Shown piece by piece: positions 1 to 8,139 of a stretch of DNA of 64,000 nucleotides (position 1 is the first letter of the stretch; each line of letters opens with the position of its first letter). Under the pieces are notes generated by a model that searched no databases, was not told the DNA's origin, and saw nothing but the letters and a program-made list of their open reading frames with translations. Source of the stretch: Marinobacter subterrani (GTDB lineage: Bacteria; Pseudomonadota; Gammaproteobacteria; Pseudomonadales; Oleiphilaceae); assembly GCF_001045555.1 (NCBI RefSeq), contig NZ_LFBU01000001.1:1426001-1490000 (forward strand). Direction: 5' to 3'. Position numbers and translations under genes: made by a program.

Positions 1-460
1 TGGTTTCCAGCATCTGCGCGACCAGCCGCATCACCGTGTCGGTTACCGGCTTCAGGTCACCCTTGAAAAACGGCGAGTCGATGCTGCTTTCCAGCAACTG
101 CAGCCGCCGGATGAAAATGGCTTTTTCGGTGCTGTCATAAACCGGGGAACCTTCCACCTTGAGGGCAATCTCCACCGGCAATTTGGCCATTAGCGCATTC
201 AGCGCAACCTGCCCCCGCACATCGATCACCGCAACGTCGCGGCCATCCGGCCCAAGGGTGATATTGGCGTCGTCCAGGCTCAGGCTCAGGGGGGAGCCGC
301 TGTTCAGCTGCTGGCGGTCAAATTCACTCACCACGTCCTGCAGGTGCCGCTCCAGCTCACCTTCAGAAATGGCATAGGGTGACATGCTGGCGCAGCCACT
401 GGTCATCACCAGTGCCAGCACAAGAAGTGCCCAGAACGCTTTACGGGATGCTCTATTCAT
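1..460 (-). CDS. DUF1439 (YceB-like) lipoprotein, 3' end cut by the window edge
   Basis: The minus-strand frame opens at 460 and runs off the left edge after about 153 residues. The N-terminus has basic residues, a hydrophobic stretch (residues 9-19) and a TSGC lipobox with the acceptor cysteine at residue 23, so it is probably an exported lipoprotein. The following sequence (SPYAISEGELERHL, then VPVEIALKV-like beta-rich segments and an RRLQLLESSID segment) resembles the DUF1439/YceB family, whose function is not established. It follows the CPXCG and aminotransferase genes on the same strand with a 97-bp gap, so co-transcription is possible. Family assignment is from pattern recall; the truncation prevents a length check. 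Confidence 0.7.
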   Translation of the reverse strand, partial: MNRASRKAFWALLVLALVMTSGCASMSPYAISEGELERHLQDVVSEFDRQQLNSGSPLSLSLDDANITLGPDGRDVAVIDVRGQVALNALMAKLPVEIALKVEGSPVYDSTEKAIFIRRLQLLESSIDSPFFKGDLKPVTDTVMRLVAQMLET

Positions 461-557
461 CAGGGTTTCTCCAGGGAATCTGCGTCTATCCTGCGGCACG
501 CAGGAAGGTCGGGCTAGGGCAGCGGGTTAACGATTGGTCAGAAATGGTCCGGGCCGG

Positions 558-749
558 CTATTCGTTTTCCGCCCGGGCCTCGACCTGAGGTGTCAGGTTG
601 TCGTCAAAGGTCACCCGTAACAGAATGGGCTGGCAGCAGACCTGGCAATCCTCGACGTACTCCTGTTCAGGCACCGAGGGGTCGACGCTGATATCCAGCG
701 TCTCCCAGCAATACGGGCACTGAATGAGGACCGAGTCGAGAGCTGACAT
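558..749 (-). CDS. CPXCG-motif cysteine-rich small protein
   Basis: This 63-residue protein carries two cysteine pairs: CPYC near residue 11 and CQVCC near residue 35, separated by an acidic spacer. That is the layout of the small CPXCG family, presumed metal-binding, with no established function. In this copy the residue after the first CPYC is W rather than the usual G. It starts 9 bp downstream of the aminotransferase stop on the same strand, so the two are probably co-transcribed. Being so short, its identification rests on the cysteine spacing. Confidence 0.75.
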   Translation of the reverse strand: MSALDSVLIQCPYCWETLDISVDPSVPEQEYVEDCQVCCQPILLRVTFDDNLTPQVEARAENE

Positions 750-758
750 GGCATCCCC

Positions 759-1985
759 TCAGAACTGCTGCTTCGCCATCCACGGGATGACGCGATCAAA
801 GGCCTGTTCCAGTTTCTCGCAGGTGGTGGAGAAACTGATCCGGACGGCATTGGTACACCCCTCCCCGAAGGCATCCCCGGGCACCATGCAAACCCCGGTT
901 TCCTTCAGCATCCGCAGTGCCAGATCGGAACCATCCACGCGGGCTGGCAAATCCGGAAACGCAAAGAAGGCCCCGCCTGGCTTGTAGCCCGTCATGTAGG
1001 GCGTCTGGTCGATCAGCTCAACCACCTTGTCGCGGCGTTCCCGATAAATATTGACCATATCCCGCACACATTGCTGGTCACCGGTAAGCGCCGCCACGCC
1101 GGCAAACTGCGAAGGCGTATTGGCCACCGAGGTGGTGAACATATGGAGCCGGCGCAGAGACTTGATGGCGGCCTGGCTGGAAATCACCCAGCCAACCCGC
1201 AGACCCGCCATGCTGTAGGTTTTCGAGAAGCTGCTGATACACATGATGTTGTCCAGGTCCATCGAGCAGTTCAGGACGCTGGCGAAATCATCATCGTCGA
1301 AAATCAGGTGGTCGTAGACCTCATCGGCATAGACCTGAATACCACGGTAGGCGCACTCCTCGAGAATGGTCTCCACGGTACTGCGTGGGTAGACCGCGCC
1401 AGTGGGGTTGTTCGGGTTGTTCAGGATGAGAGCGAATGTGCGCGACCCCATGGCACGGATCACTTCGTCCGGATCGAGCTGGTGGTTGTTCTCCGCCCGG
1501 GTTGGCACATACTTCACCTCGCCGCCGTTCATCCGGATCAGGGGCGCATAGAGCAGGAAGGAGGGATCCGTAACGATAAACTGCCGGCCCGGCGCAGACG
1601 TGGCGGAAATGGCCAGGTACATGGCCTCGGTGGCGCCACTGGTGATCAGGATGTTGTCGCGGGTCAGCTTCCGGTTGTAGCGCTTGCCGTAGTAGTCACG
1701 CAGCGCCACCAGGAGTTCCGGCAGCCCGGCGTCCATGGTATAGCCCGTTTGTCCCGCATTCAGGGCATCGACGTAAGCATCAATAATATGCTTGGGGGTC
1801 GGCAGATCCGGCTGACCTATGGAAAGATGAATCACATCCTTCATGGTGGCCGCCATATTCACCATCCTCCGGATGCCAGGCACCGGAATCGCCTGCATGG
1901 CCGGGTTCCAACTGGCCTTGGTCTTCCGGTACTTCACTTTACGCGGTTTGGTCTGGCCGGTTTCTTTGTTGGCGGCTTCTGCCAT
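759..1985 (-). CDS. PLP-dependent class I/II aminotransferase
   Basis: The product is 408 residues and looks like a fold-type I pyridoxal-phosphate aminotransferase of the aspartate/aromatic group. Visible motifs are an NNPNNPTG substrate/cofactor loop, a DEVYDHL cofactor segment, the Schiff-base lysine in SFSKTYSM and the RISFS arginine near the C-terminus. The exact amino donor cannot be read from sequence. I chose the ATG at 1985 because AGGAGG lies 5 nt before it; an upstream in-frame start at 2009 lacks such a site. The extra basic N-terminal 25 residues (KPRKVKYRKTKASW) are longer than in typical AspC proteins. It heads a minus-strand group with the CPXCG and DUF1439 genes and is divergent from the 2-hydroxyacid dehydrogenase. 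Confidence 0.85.
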   Translation of the reverse strand: MAEAANKETGQTKPRKVKYRKTKASWNPAMQAIPVPGIRRMVNMAATMKDVIHLSIGQPDLPTPKHIIDAYVDALNAGQTGYTMDAGLPELLVALRDYYGKRYNRKLTRDNILITSGATEAMYLAISATSAPGRQFIVTDPSFLLYAPLIRMNGGEVKYVPTRAENNHQLDPDEVIRAMGSRTFALILNNPNNPTGAVYPRSTVETILEECAYRGIQVYADEVYDHLIFDDDDFASVLNCSMDLDNIMCISSFSKTYSMAGLRVGWVISSQAAIKSLRRLHMFTTSVANTPSQFAGVAALTGDQQCVRDMVNIYRERRDKVVELIDQTPYMTGYKPGGAFFAFPDLPARVDGSDLALRMLKETGVCMVPGDAFGEGCTNAVRISFSTTCEKLEQAFDRVIPWMAKQQF

Positions 1986-2216
1986 AAACACCTCCTGCAA
2001 ACGGGGCAAATAGAATCCACTACTGCAGGTTAGTCAGTATGAAAGACCTCTACAAGACAAAACTCAATAAAGATAATGTACGTGAAAGTACCGCCATCAC
2101 CGCCGCCAGAGGCAAATCTGTCGCCCCGCAAGTTGACCCGACAACACCTGCCGACCAGACTGTAAATACCCCCTCGCGGGCGACCACCAGTCACACATCA
2201 AAAAGGCGGAGGCTCA

Positions 2217-3200
2217 ATGACTCAGCACAGCAAACCTGTTGTAACCGTTCTTACCGCGCCGGAAGAACAGGAACCGCCGGGAATGGATGCACTGAGGGCC
2301 CGCGCTGATGTGCGGTTTGCCTGTGACGAACCCACCCTTCGGGAGACTCTGCCCGGCACCGAAATCATGATGGTGACCGACTTCCGTACCGACGCCCTGG
2401 AAGCGGCCTGGCACACCGCGGACAAGCTGAAATGGATCCACGCCACCAGTGCCGGCGTTGATGCCCTGATGTTCCCAGACCTGATAAAGGGTGAGGTGAC
2501 GGTTACCAATGCCCGAGGCATTTTTGACCGGACCATTGCCGAGTATGTGCTCTGCACAATCCTGATGTTCGCCAAGGATTTCCCGAACTCTATCCGGCTG
2601 CAGATGAAGCACCAGTGGAAGCACCGGGATACCGAGCGAGCCGAAGGCAAGCAGGTTCTGGTGGTCGGCGCCGGCTCCATCGGCCGGCAGATCGGCCGAC
2701 TGGCAGGTGCCGCCGGATTGAAGCCCCATGGTATTGCCCGCAAGGCCCGAAAGGAGGATCCGGATTTTGTGGCGGTACACGGCAATGATGATCTTTACGA
2801 GCAGCTAGGCCATGCTGATTTCGTGGTCATCGCGGCCCCGCTGACCCCGCAGACCGAGGGCCTGTTTGATGAAAAAGCCTTCAAGGCCATGAAACAGTCA
2901 GCCCGTCTGATCAACATCGGCCGTGGCCCGATCGTCAAGACAGACGACCTGGTGGCCGCGCTCAGAAATGGCGATATCGCCGGTGCCGGCCTGGATGTCT
3001 TCGAAGAGGAGCCGCTGCCGGAAGACCACCCGCTCTGGGACATGGAGAATGTCACCATGACCGCCCATATGGCCGGTGATTTCATCGGCTGGAAGCGGGC
3101 GCTGACCGATCAGTTCCTGGAGAACTTCGACCGCTGGCACAAGGGCGAGGAATTGTTCAACCTGGTGGATAAGGAACTGGGGTACGCTGGCAGCAAGTAA
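2217..3200 (+). CDS. D-2-hydroxyacid dehydrogenase family protein
   Basis: A 327-residue NAD(P)-dependent oxidoreductase of the D-isomer 2-hydroxyacid dehydrogenase family. The Rossmann motif GAGSIG sits near residue 147, the catalytic arginine is in NIGRGP, the glutamate in DVFEEEPLP and the histidine in TAHMAG, so the catalytic set appears complete. Substrate is not predictable; glyoxylate/hydroxypyruvate or another 2-oxoacid are possible. The ATG at 2217 is preceded by GGCGGAGG. It is divergent from the aminotransferase across a 231-bp gap, and its 3' end faces the response-regulator gene across a long inverted repeat. Confidence 0.85.
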   Translation: MTQHSKPVVTVLTAPEEQEPPGMDALRARADVRFACDEPTLRETLPGTEIMMVTDFRTDALEAAWHTADKLKWIHATSAGVDALMFPDLIKGEVTVTNARGIFDRTIAEYVLCTILMFAKDFPNSIRLQMKHQWKHRDTERAEGKQVLVVGAGSIGRQIGRLAGAAGLKPHGIARKARKEDPDFVAVHGNDDLYEQLGHADFVVIAAPLTPQTEGLFDEKAFKAMKQSARLINIGRGPIVKTDDLVAALRNGDIAGAGLDVFEEEPLPEDHPLWDMENVTMTAHMAGDFIGWKRALTDQFLENFDRWHKGEELFNLVDKELGYAGSK

Positions 3201-3219
3201 GAATTTCGCAGCAAACACT

Positions 3220-3332
3220 GGAGCGAGCGTCGGAGCGGGTTTCCAAAACCGTGCGGAGCCATGGATGGCGGAGCCGAGCGTACAGGGACGTATTCACAGC
3301 GTGTTTTGGAAACCCGCTCCGACGCTCGCTCC
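3220..3332. repeat. Long inverted repeat with conserved-looking insert
   Basis: Two perfectly complementary 30-nt arms (3220-3249 and 3303-3332) flank a 53-nt insert that includes CCATGGATGGCGGAGCC. It lies between two convergent genes (2-hydroxyacid dehydrogenase and response regulator). I recall similar central sequences recurring between genes in Marinobacter and Pseudomonas genomes, but could not check this. It may act as a REP/ERIC-like element or a transcript end structure. It has no T-tract, so it is not a textbook terminator. Confidence 0.8.
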
Positions 3333-3358
3333 TAAGTGCTGTGTTTTATCTCTGGCCA

Positions 3359-3388
3359 TACAAGAAACGGGAGCCCAGGGCCTCCCGC
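3359..3388 (-). terminator. Intrinsic terminator after the response regulator gene
   Basis: On the minus strand a 6-bp GC-rich stem (CGGGAG/CTCCCG, 3368-3387, 8-nt loop) is followed by TTTCTTG, shortly after the response-regulator stop at 3414. This fits a rho-independent terminator. Confidence 0.55.
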
Positions 3389-3413
3389 TTCATATTCAAA
3401 CCGGAAAACTGAA

Positions 3414-4079
3414 TCAGCTACCGGACAACGACTGATCCGAAGGATCAATCTCCATCTGCTGAATCGCGATCACCGCCTGGGTCCGGTTACGAACTCCAAG
3501 CTTCCGGAACACCGCCGTAATATGCGCCTTGATGGTAGCCTCGGAGACATCCAGATCGTAGGCGATCTGCTTGTTCAGAAGCCCCTCGGCCAGCATACCC
3601 AGCACCCGGAACTGTTGCGGCGTCAGTGACGCCAGTTTTTCGGAAAAGTCCGTGGCATCCGAATGCATCTGCTCGATCTTGTCTGCCACACCCGCAGGCA
3701 ACCAGACATCCCCTTCCAGAACGGCCTGAATGGCCTCGGTGATGGTGGGCAACGGCGCCGACTTCGGAATGAAGCCCGAGGCGCCGTAATCAATCGAGCG
3801 GCGCATGACCTGTAATTCCTCGGATCCTGACACAACCACCACCGGCAGCCCCGGATATTGCCCGCGCATGAACACGAGCCCCGAGAAACCGTGGGCACCC
3901 GGCATATTGAGATCCAGCAGAACCAGATCCGCGTCCGGGTGGGAATCTACCGCCGCCTGCAGCGCCTTGATGCTGTCGACTTCCACCGTCTCGGCATCGG
4001 GTACCGCCTGACTGACCGCCTGCTTCAGTGCTGCCCGAAACAGCGGGTGATCATCAGCGACGATAATTGTTTGTGCCAT
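3414..4079 (-). CDS. LuxR-family response regulator, probable CrbR/ErdR (AgmR) type
   Basis: The 221-residue protein has an N-terminal receiver domain (acidic pair in VADDHP, phospho-acceptor in LLDLNMPG near residue 57, conserved lysine in PKSAP) and a C-terminal LuxR/FixJ helix-turn-helix (LTPQQFRVLGML to RNRTQAVIAI). Regulators of this type located beside acs belong to the CrbS/CrbR (ErdR, AgmR) group, which activates acetyl-CoA synthetase in Pseudomonas and Vibrio. Here it follows acs on the same strand after 44 bp, which supports that role. No cognate CrbS/MxtR sensor kinase is visible in the window. The subfamily call is partly by context. Confidence 0.85.
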   Translation of the reverse strand: MAQTIIVADDHPLFRAALKQAVSQAVPDAETVEVDSIKALQAAVDSHPDADLVLLDLNMPGAHGFSGLVFMRGQYPGLPVVVVSGSEELQVMRRSIDYGASGFIPKSAPLPTITEAIQAVLEGDVWLPAGVADKIEQMHSDATDFSEKLASLTPQQFRVLGMLAEGLLNKQIAYDLDVSEATIKAHITAVFRKLGVRNRTQAVIAIQQMEIDPSDQSLSGS

Positions 4080-4123
4080 TCAACAGATTCCTCACAGGTA
4101 GATGGCCCGTTTACACACAGGCC

Positions 4124-6073
4124 TTACTGGTTCGCACGACCGCTGATCAGGTCATCCACGACGCCCGGATCTGCCAGCGTAGACGTATCGCCCAGCTGAT
4201 CATGCTCATTTGACGCAATCTTACGCAAAATCCGACGCATAATCTTGCCAGAACGAGTCTTGGGCAGTCCAGGCGCCCACTGGATGATATCCGGGGAAGC
4301 GATCGGACCGATTTCCTTGCGAACCCACTGCACCAGCTCCTTCTTGAGCTCATCCGTAGGCTCCTCGCCGTGCACCAGGGTGACATAGACATAGATCCCC
4401 TGCCCCTTGATCTCGTGCGGGTAGCCAACCACGGCTGCTTCGGCAACCTTGTCGTGGGCAACCAGCGCACTCTCGACTTCCGCGGTGCCCAGGCGGTGGC
4501 CGGACACGTTCAGCACGTCATCCACCCGGCCGGTGATCCAGTAGTAGCCGTCTTCGTCACGGCGGGCGCCGTCACCGGTGAAGTACATGCCCTTGTAGGT
4601 GCTGAAGTAGGTCTGGGCAAAGCGCTCATGGTCACCGAAGATGGTGCGCATCTGGCCCGGCCAGCTGTCGAGGATAACCAGGTTGCCCTCCGTCTTGCCT
4701 TCGAGGATATTGCCTTCGTTATCCACCAGCGCCGGCTGGACACCAAAGAACGGCACGGTCGCGGAGCCGGGCTTCAGGTCAATCGCGCCAGGCAGCGGGG
4801 AGATCAGGATGCCACCGGTTTCGGTCTGCCACCAGGTGTCGACAATCGGGCACTTGCTGTTGCCGATGACCCGGTGGTACCACTCCCAGGCTTCCGGGTT
4901 GATCGGCTCGCCCACCGAACCCAGCAGTTTCAGACTTTCACGGGTGGTGCCGTCCATGCAGGATTCACCCTCTGCCATCAGGGCCCGGATCGCGGTCGGT
5001 GCGGTGTACAGGATGTTGACCTTGTGCTTATCGACCACCTGGCCCATGCGAGAGGTGTCCGGGTAGTTGGGCACACCCTCGAACAGAAGGGTAACGGCGC
5101 CGTTGGCCAGCGGGCCATACAGGATGTAGCTGTGGCCTGTGACCCAGCCAAAATCGGCGGTACACCAGTACACATCACCTTCGTGATAATCGAACACATA
5201 CTCGTGGGTCATGGAGGCAAAGACCATGTAACCACCGGTTGTATGCAGAACACCCTTGGGGGCACCGGTGGAACCGGAGGTGTACAGCATGAACAGCGGG
5301 TCCTCGGCGTTCATGGCCTCCGGCGGGCAATCCGCCGATGCGGATTGCATCAGGTCTTCATAGCGCGCGTCGCGGGCGTCGTTCCAGGGCACCTCGGAAT
5401 TGCCGGTACGGGTGACAACCACCACTTTCTCGACATTGGCGGCGTCTTCGTTCTTCAGGGCCGCATCCACGTTCTTCTTCAGCGGAATCTTGCGGCCGCC
5501 ACGAACACCCTCGTCAGCGGTGATCACGAAGCGGGATTTGCCGTTCACAATACGGGCACCCAGGGCTTCCGGAGAGAAACCGCCGAACACGACCGAGTGG
5601 ATCGCACCGATACGGGCGCAGGCCAGCATGGCAACGGCCGTTTCGACAATCATCGGCATGTAGATGGTGACCACGTCGCCCTTCTTGACGCCCAGGCCTT
5701 TCAGGACGTTGGCGAACTTGCTGGTTTCCTCGTGCAGCTCGCGGTAGGTGACGTGGCGGGAATCCGCGGGGTCATCACCTTCGAAGATGATGGCCGTCTG
5801 GTCTCCGCGCTTTTCCAGATGACGGTCCAGGCAGTTGGCAGATGCGTTCAACTGGCCATCCTCAAACCACTTGATGGCCAGGTTGTTGTAGTCGTAAGTC
5901 GTGTTTTTTACCTTGGTGTAGGGCTTGATCCACTCAAGGCGCTTGCCGTGTTCACCCCAGAAGGTGTCCGGGTCTTCAACTGACTGACGATACATTGCCT
6001 CGTACTGTTCCCGGTTCAGAAGTGCCCGCTTGGCGACTTCCGGGCTTACCGGATATACCTGTTTATCAGTCAT
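4124..6073 (-). CDS. acs: Acetyl-CoA synthetase
   Basis: The 649-residue enzyme makes acetyl-CoA from acetate, ATP and CoA through an acetyl-AMP intermediate, feeding the TCA/glyoxylate cycles and fatty acid synthesis. It shows the AMP-binding P-loop [11 protein letters not shown], the [10 protein letters not shown] acyl-adenylate motif, a [10 protein letters not shown] hinge and the C-terminal [11 protein letters not shown] motif with K610, the lysine reversibly acetylated in this family. Length matches E. coli Acs (652 aa). The ATG at 6073 is preceded by AAAGGGGGAG. It is followed by a response regulator likely to control it. Confidence 0.97.
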   Translation of the reverse strand: MTDKQVYPVSPEVAKRALLNREQYEAMYRQSVEDPDTFWGEHGKRLEWIKPYTKVKNTTYDYNNLAIKWFEDGQLNASANCLDRHLEKRGDQTAIIFEGDDPADSRHVTYRELHEETSKFANVLKGLGVKKGDVVTIYMPMIVETAVAMLACARIGAIHSVVFGGFSPEALGARIVNGKSRFVITADEGVRGGRKIPLKKNVDAALKNEDAANVEKVVVVTRTGNSEVPWNDARDARYEDLMQSASADCPPEAMNAEDPLFMLYTSGSTGAPKGVLHTTGGYMVFASMTHEYVFDYHEGDVYWCTADFGWVTGHSYILYGPLANGAVTLLFEGVPNYPDTSRMGQVVDKHKVNILYTAPTAIRALMAEGESCMDGTTRESLKLLGSVGEPINPEAWEWYHRVIGNSKCPIVDTWWQTETGGILISPLPGAIDLKPGSATVPFFGVQPALVDNEGNILEGKTEGNLVILDSWPGQMRTIFGDHERFAQTYFSTYKGMYFTGDGARRDEDGYYWITGRVDDVLNVSGHRLGTAEVESALVAHDKVAEAAVVGYPHEIKGQGIYVYVTLVHGEEPTDELKKELVQWVRKEIGPIASPDIIQWAPGLPKTRSGKIMRRILRKIASNEHDQLGDTSTLADPGVVDDLISGRANQ

Positions 6074-6381
6074 TGTGCTCCCCCTTTGTCAGAGTCTGTT
6101 GTCATTGTCGGTTTTGGAATTCTGAGCGGTGGGACCTCTAGGGTCCTCTGGACGGATAGCCGTAGTTCATCATGTGTGCCACTAAACAATGAATTAGACT
6201 AACGTCCTAATGCGCTTGAACTTTTAGCCAAAACCAGCCCTTAACCCACAATAAAATAAGGGTTATTTGCGTTGAACGAGAAGCTCTTAAAAGGATAGTT
6301 CGATCGGGGGTAATGGCAAACCGGTGGCAGAAACGGCCAGGAGATGAGAGCAGCCCGGCCAACGCGACCGGGCTGCCGGTG
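6074..6381 (-). promoter_or_regulatory. 308-bp region upstream of acs with a possible regulator dyad
   Basis: This non-coding stretch separates the reductase stop from the acs start. It holds an A/T-rich segment (about 6230-6290), an imperfect dyad with TTAG/CTAA half-sites at 6194-6210, and a GACC/GGTC dyad near 6129-6145. By position these could bind the neighbouring response regulator, but I know no certain consensus to match them to. A GC-rich hairpin listed separately lies at its right end. Confidence 0.35.
6350..6376 (-). terminator. Hairpin just after the fatty acyl reductase gene
   Basis: A perfect 9-bp GC-rich stem (GCAGCCCGG/CCGGGCTGC, 9-nt loop) starts 6 bp past the stop codon. 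The sequence that follows on the minus strand is only mildly T-rich, so this is a weak intrinsic terminator or a 3' stability hairpin. Confidence 0.4.
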
Positions 6382-7917
6382 TTACGCCGCCTTCTTTCGG
6401 GCCTTGGCAGAGTGGAGGCTGTAGACTTTCCGCTCTTTCAGGGCATAACGGTTAAGCCCCGCCAGGTGGATTTTCCGGAGGTAGACCGCCCAGTCAATCT
6501 GGCGGGCATCCACCGGGAACAGCACTTTGTCCAGCTCCCCCATCCGGGCCGCGAGGGCCAGCAGGTCGTCATTGCGGAAGATGTAATTCGGCGCCGTATA
6601 GAAGCCGAAAATCGTTGCCAGTGAACGGGTGGTATCCAGGTTGCGGAGCACTTTCAGCTCACGGTTCTGCCCCAGCATTCGCAGGACCCGGCCGGTAATG
6701 CTCAGAGGGATACGCACGCCGCCAACCACGGCATCAAAGAGCCGGCGGTTGACCGCAATGAACGGCTTGGTCGGCTGGCGGTAGAACAGCTGATCATACG
6801 CGGCGTAATTGGCCCTGGATTCTGCCAGCAGATAATCAATGAACTGGCCCAGCGAGACCGGATTCGAGCTGCCACTGCAGCACTGATAGATCCGGTGACG
6901 CGGGGTTTCTCCCAGCGCCTCGGCGGCGGCCAGAATGATGGCATTGGCCACGAGGTCAACGGGAATGACATCGATCACGCCGGATCGTTTGCCCGGGAAC
7001 AGGGTAACCTTCTCACGGGCGTAGGCCAGGATAATGGCGTCGGCCACCTTCACCCCTTCAATCCAGCCGGGTGCGGGCTCCTCAAGCGCACTTTCGATAA
7101 TGGCCGGGCGCACGATGGTCAGCGCCCTTCCTGACAGGGCTTTCAGCAGAAGCTGCTCACCCAGCCACTTGGTAAAGGTGTAGGTGTCGCTCCAGCCGTA
7201 GTAGTTGGCTTCGCGAATCCCCAGGTCTACCAGTTTCTTTTCCAGCATCTTGCCGGAGTAGCGGGACCGGACATCAGCAATCTTGTCGTCCAGCAGCCGG
7301 ACCAGCTCCTCAATCTCGTAATAGCCTTCGGTGCTGCGAGGAATAGACTCGCCCGCTGGCTTGATCACCGATTCGGTAATCTGGCCGGCATTCATGCCGT
7401 TCACATAGCAGGTAGAAACCTGAATCACCGCCAGGGATTTGTTCTGGCGCGCCAGCTCGGCAACGTTTTCCAGGCACAGGGTGTTGATGGCCAGGGCTTT
7501 GTCCAGTTCTTCGCGGAAGTTGACGCTGGCCGCCGAGTTGATTACGGCATCAATGCCGTTGGCCAGCTTGCGGAAGCGCTCAGCGGGCAGACCAAACAGC
7601 GGCTCGGTGACTTCACCGGTCACGCAATACACACGCTCTTCAATGAAGGCTTCAAAAGCCTCGTTATCGTCCTGGCGAAGCCGGTCGAATACCGAGGAGG
7701 TGGCGATCTCTTCATAAAAGCGCTCCCGGGCCTCCGGATGGCGCTTGTTACCACGGATCAGCAGGTGAATGCCGCCGATATCAGGAACGGCGCGAATCAG
7801 TTTTTCCAGTACCACCTTACCGAGAAAGCCGGTGGTTCCGGTTATCAGAACGTGCTTTCCGCGGAGCTGCTCAAGCACCTTCGATGATGCCCCGGGATTC
7901 AGCTGCTGTGTTGCCAT
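6382..7917 (-). CDS. Fatty acyl-CoA reductase (wax ester pathway, alcohol-forming)
   Basis: The 511-residue product has the NAD(P)H-binding motif GTTGFLG (residues 27-33) and the YTFTK catalytic motif of extended short-chain dehydrogenases (Y246, K250), then a C-terminal FAR domain ending LKERKVYSL and a basic tail. It closely resembles, from memory, the Marinobacter enzyme Maqu_2220 (513 aa), which reduces fatty acyl-CoA (and aldehyde) to fatty alcohol, supplying wax ester synthase. The wax synthase is not in the window. The ATG at 7917 is preceded by AAGGAG at 7 nt; an in-frame start at 7935 is less likely. It appears monocistronic, with a structured upstream region. Confidence 0.93.
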   Translation of the reverse strand: MATQQLNPGASSKVLEQLRGKHVLITGTTGFLGKVVLEKLIRAVPDIGGIHLLIRGNKRHPEARERFYEEIATSSVFDRLRQDDNEAFEAFIEERVYCVTGEVTEPLFGLPAERFRKLANGIDAVINSAASVNFREELDKALAINTLCLENVAELARQNKSLAVIQVSTCYVNGMNAGQITESVIKPAGESIPRSTEGYYEIEELVRLLDDKIADVRSRYSGKMLEKKLVDLGIREANYYGWSDTYTFTKWLGEQLLLKALSGRALTIVRPAIIESALEEPAPGWIEGVKVADAIILAYAREKVTLFPGKRSGVIDVIPVDLVANAIILAAAEALGETPRHRIYQCCSGSSNPVSLGQFIDYLLAESRANYAAYDQLFYRQPTKPFIAVNRRLFDAVVGGVRIPLSITGRVLRMLGQNRELKVLRNLDTTRSLATIFGFYTAPNYIFRNDDLLALAARMGELDKVLFPVDARQIDWAVYLRKIHLAGLNRYALKERKVYSLHSAKARKKAA

Positions 7918-8002
7918 GGGAGAACTCCTTCTCATTCAAAGTCTTCACCGACACGAACCTGCCGGCAGGGAAAAGTTTGCGAATCAGGTACACCATATCC
8001 GG

Positions 8003-8018
8003 TGCATATTGCGGGCCA
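8003..8018 (-). promoter_or_regulatory. Candidate sigma-54 (-24/-12) promoter for the fatty acyl reductase gene
   Basis: On the minus strand TGGCCCGCAATATGCA has GG and GC separated by exactly 10 nt, as in the sigma-54 consensus TGGCACG-N4-TTGC, with two mismatches. It would start transcription about 75 nt before the reductase ATG. A match of this quality can arise by chance, so this is a candidate only. Confidence 0.35.
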
Positions 8019-8039
8019 CGATCCAGATCAATGCATAAT

Positions 8040-8081
8040 CTTTGCACAACTCTGGTGACAGAGTGGTGACACACTGCAAAG
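8040..8081. promoter_or_regulatory. Structured possible operator upstream of the reductase gene
   Basis: An inverted repeat CTTTGCA (8040-8046) / TGCAAAG (8075-8081) encloses two direct copies of TGGTGAC (8053-8059 and 8064-8070) spaced 11 bp apart, about one helical turn. It lies just upstream of the sigma-54-like element and could bind an activator or repressor; the factor is unknown. Confidence 0.4.
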
Positions 8082-8139
8082 TTACGCTACAAAAAGTACA
8101 AAAAAAATGACGGTGAAAGAGGTAGGTTCTAGTGCCTAG

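Noticed and set aside
489..505. TCCTGCG/CGCAGGA hairpin before the DUF1439 gene as a terminator
   Set aside because: The 7-bp stem with a 3-nt loop has no T-tract on either strand.
1071..2033. 320-residue open frame on the plus strand
   Set aside because: It lies antisense to the aminotransferase, has low-complexity composition rich in His/Gly/Val typical of GC-rich mirror frames, and no domain.
2039..2308. 89-residue plus-strand frame between the aminotransferase and the dehydrogenase
   Set aside because: It runs into the dehydrogenase in another frame, has no good ribosome site and an unnatural Arg/Thr-rich composition.
4370..5983. 537-residue plus-strand open frame over acs
   Set aside because: Antisense to a clear acetyl-CoA synthetase; no recognisable motif.
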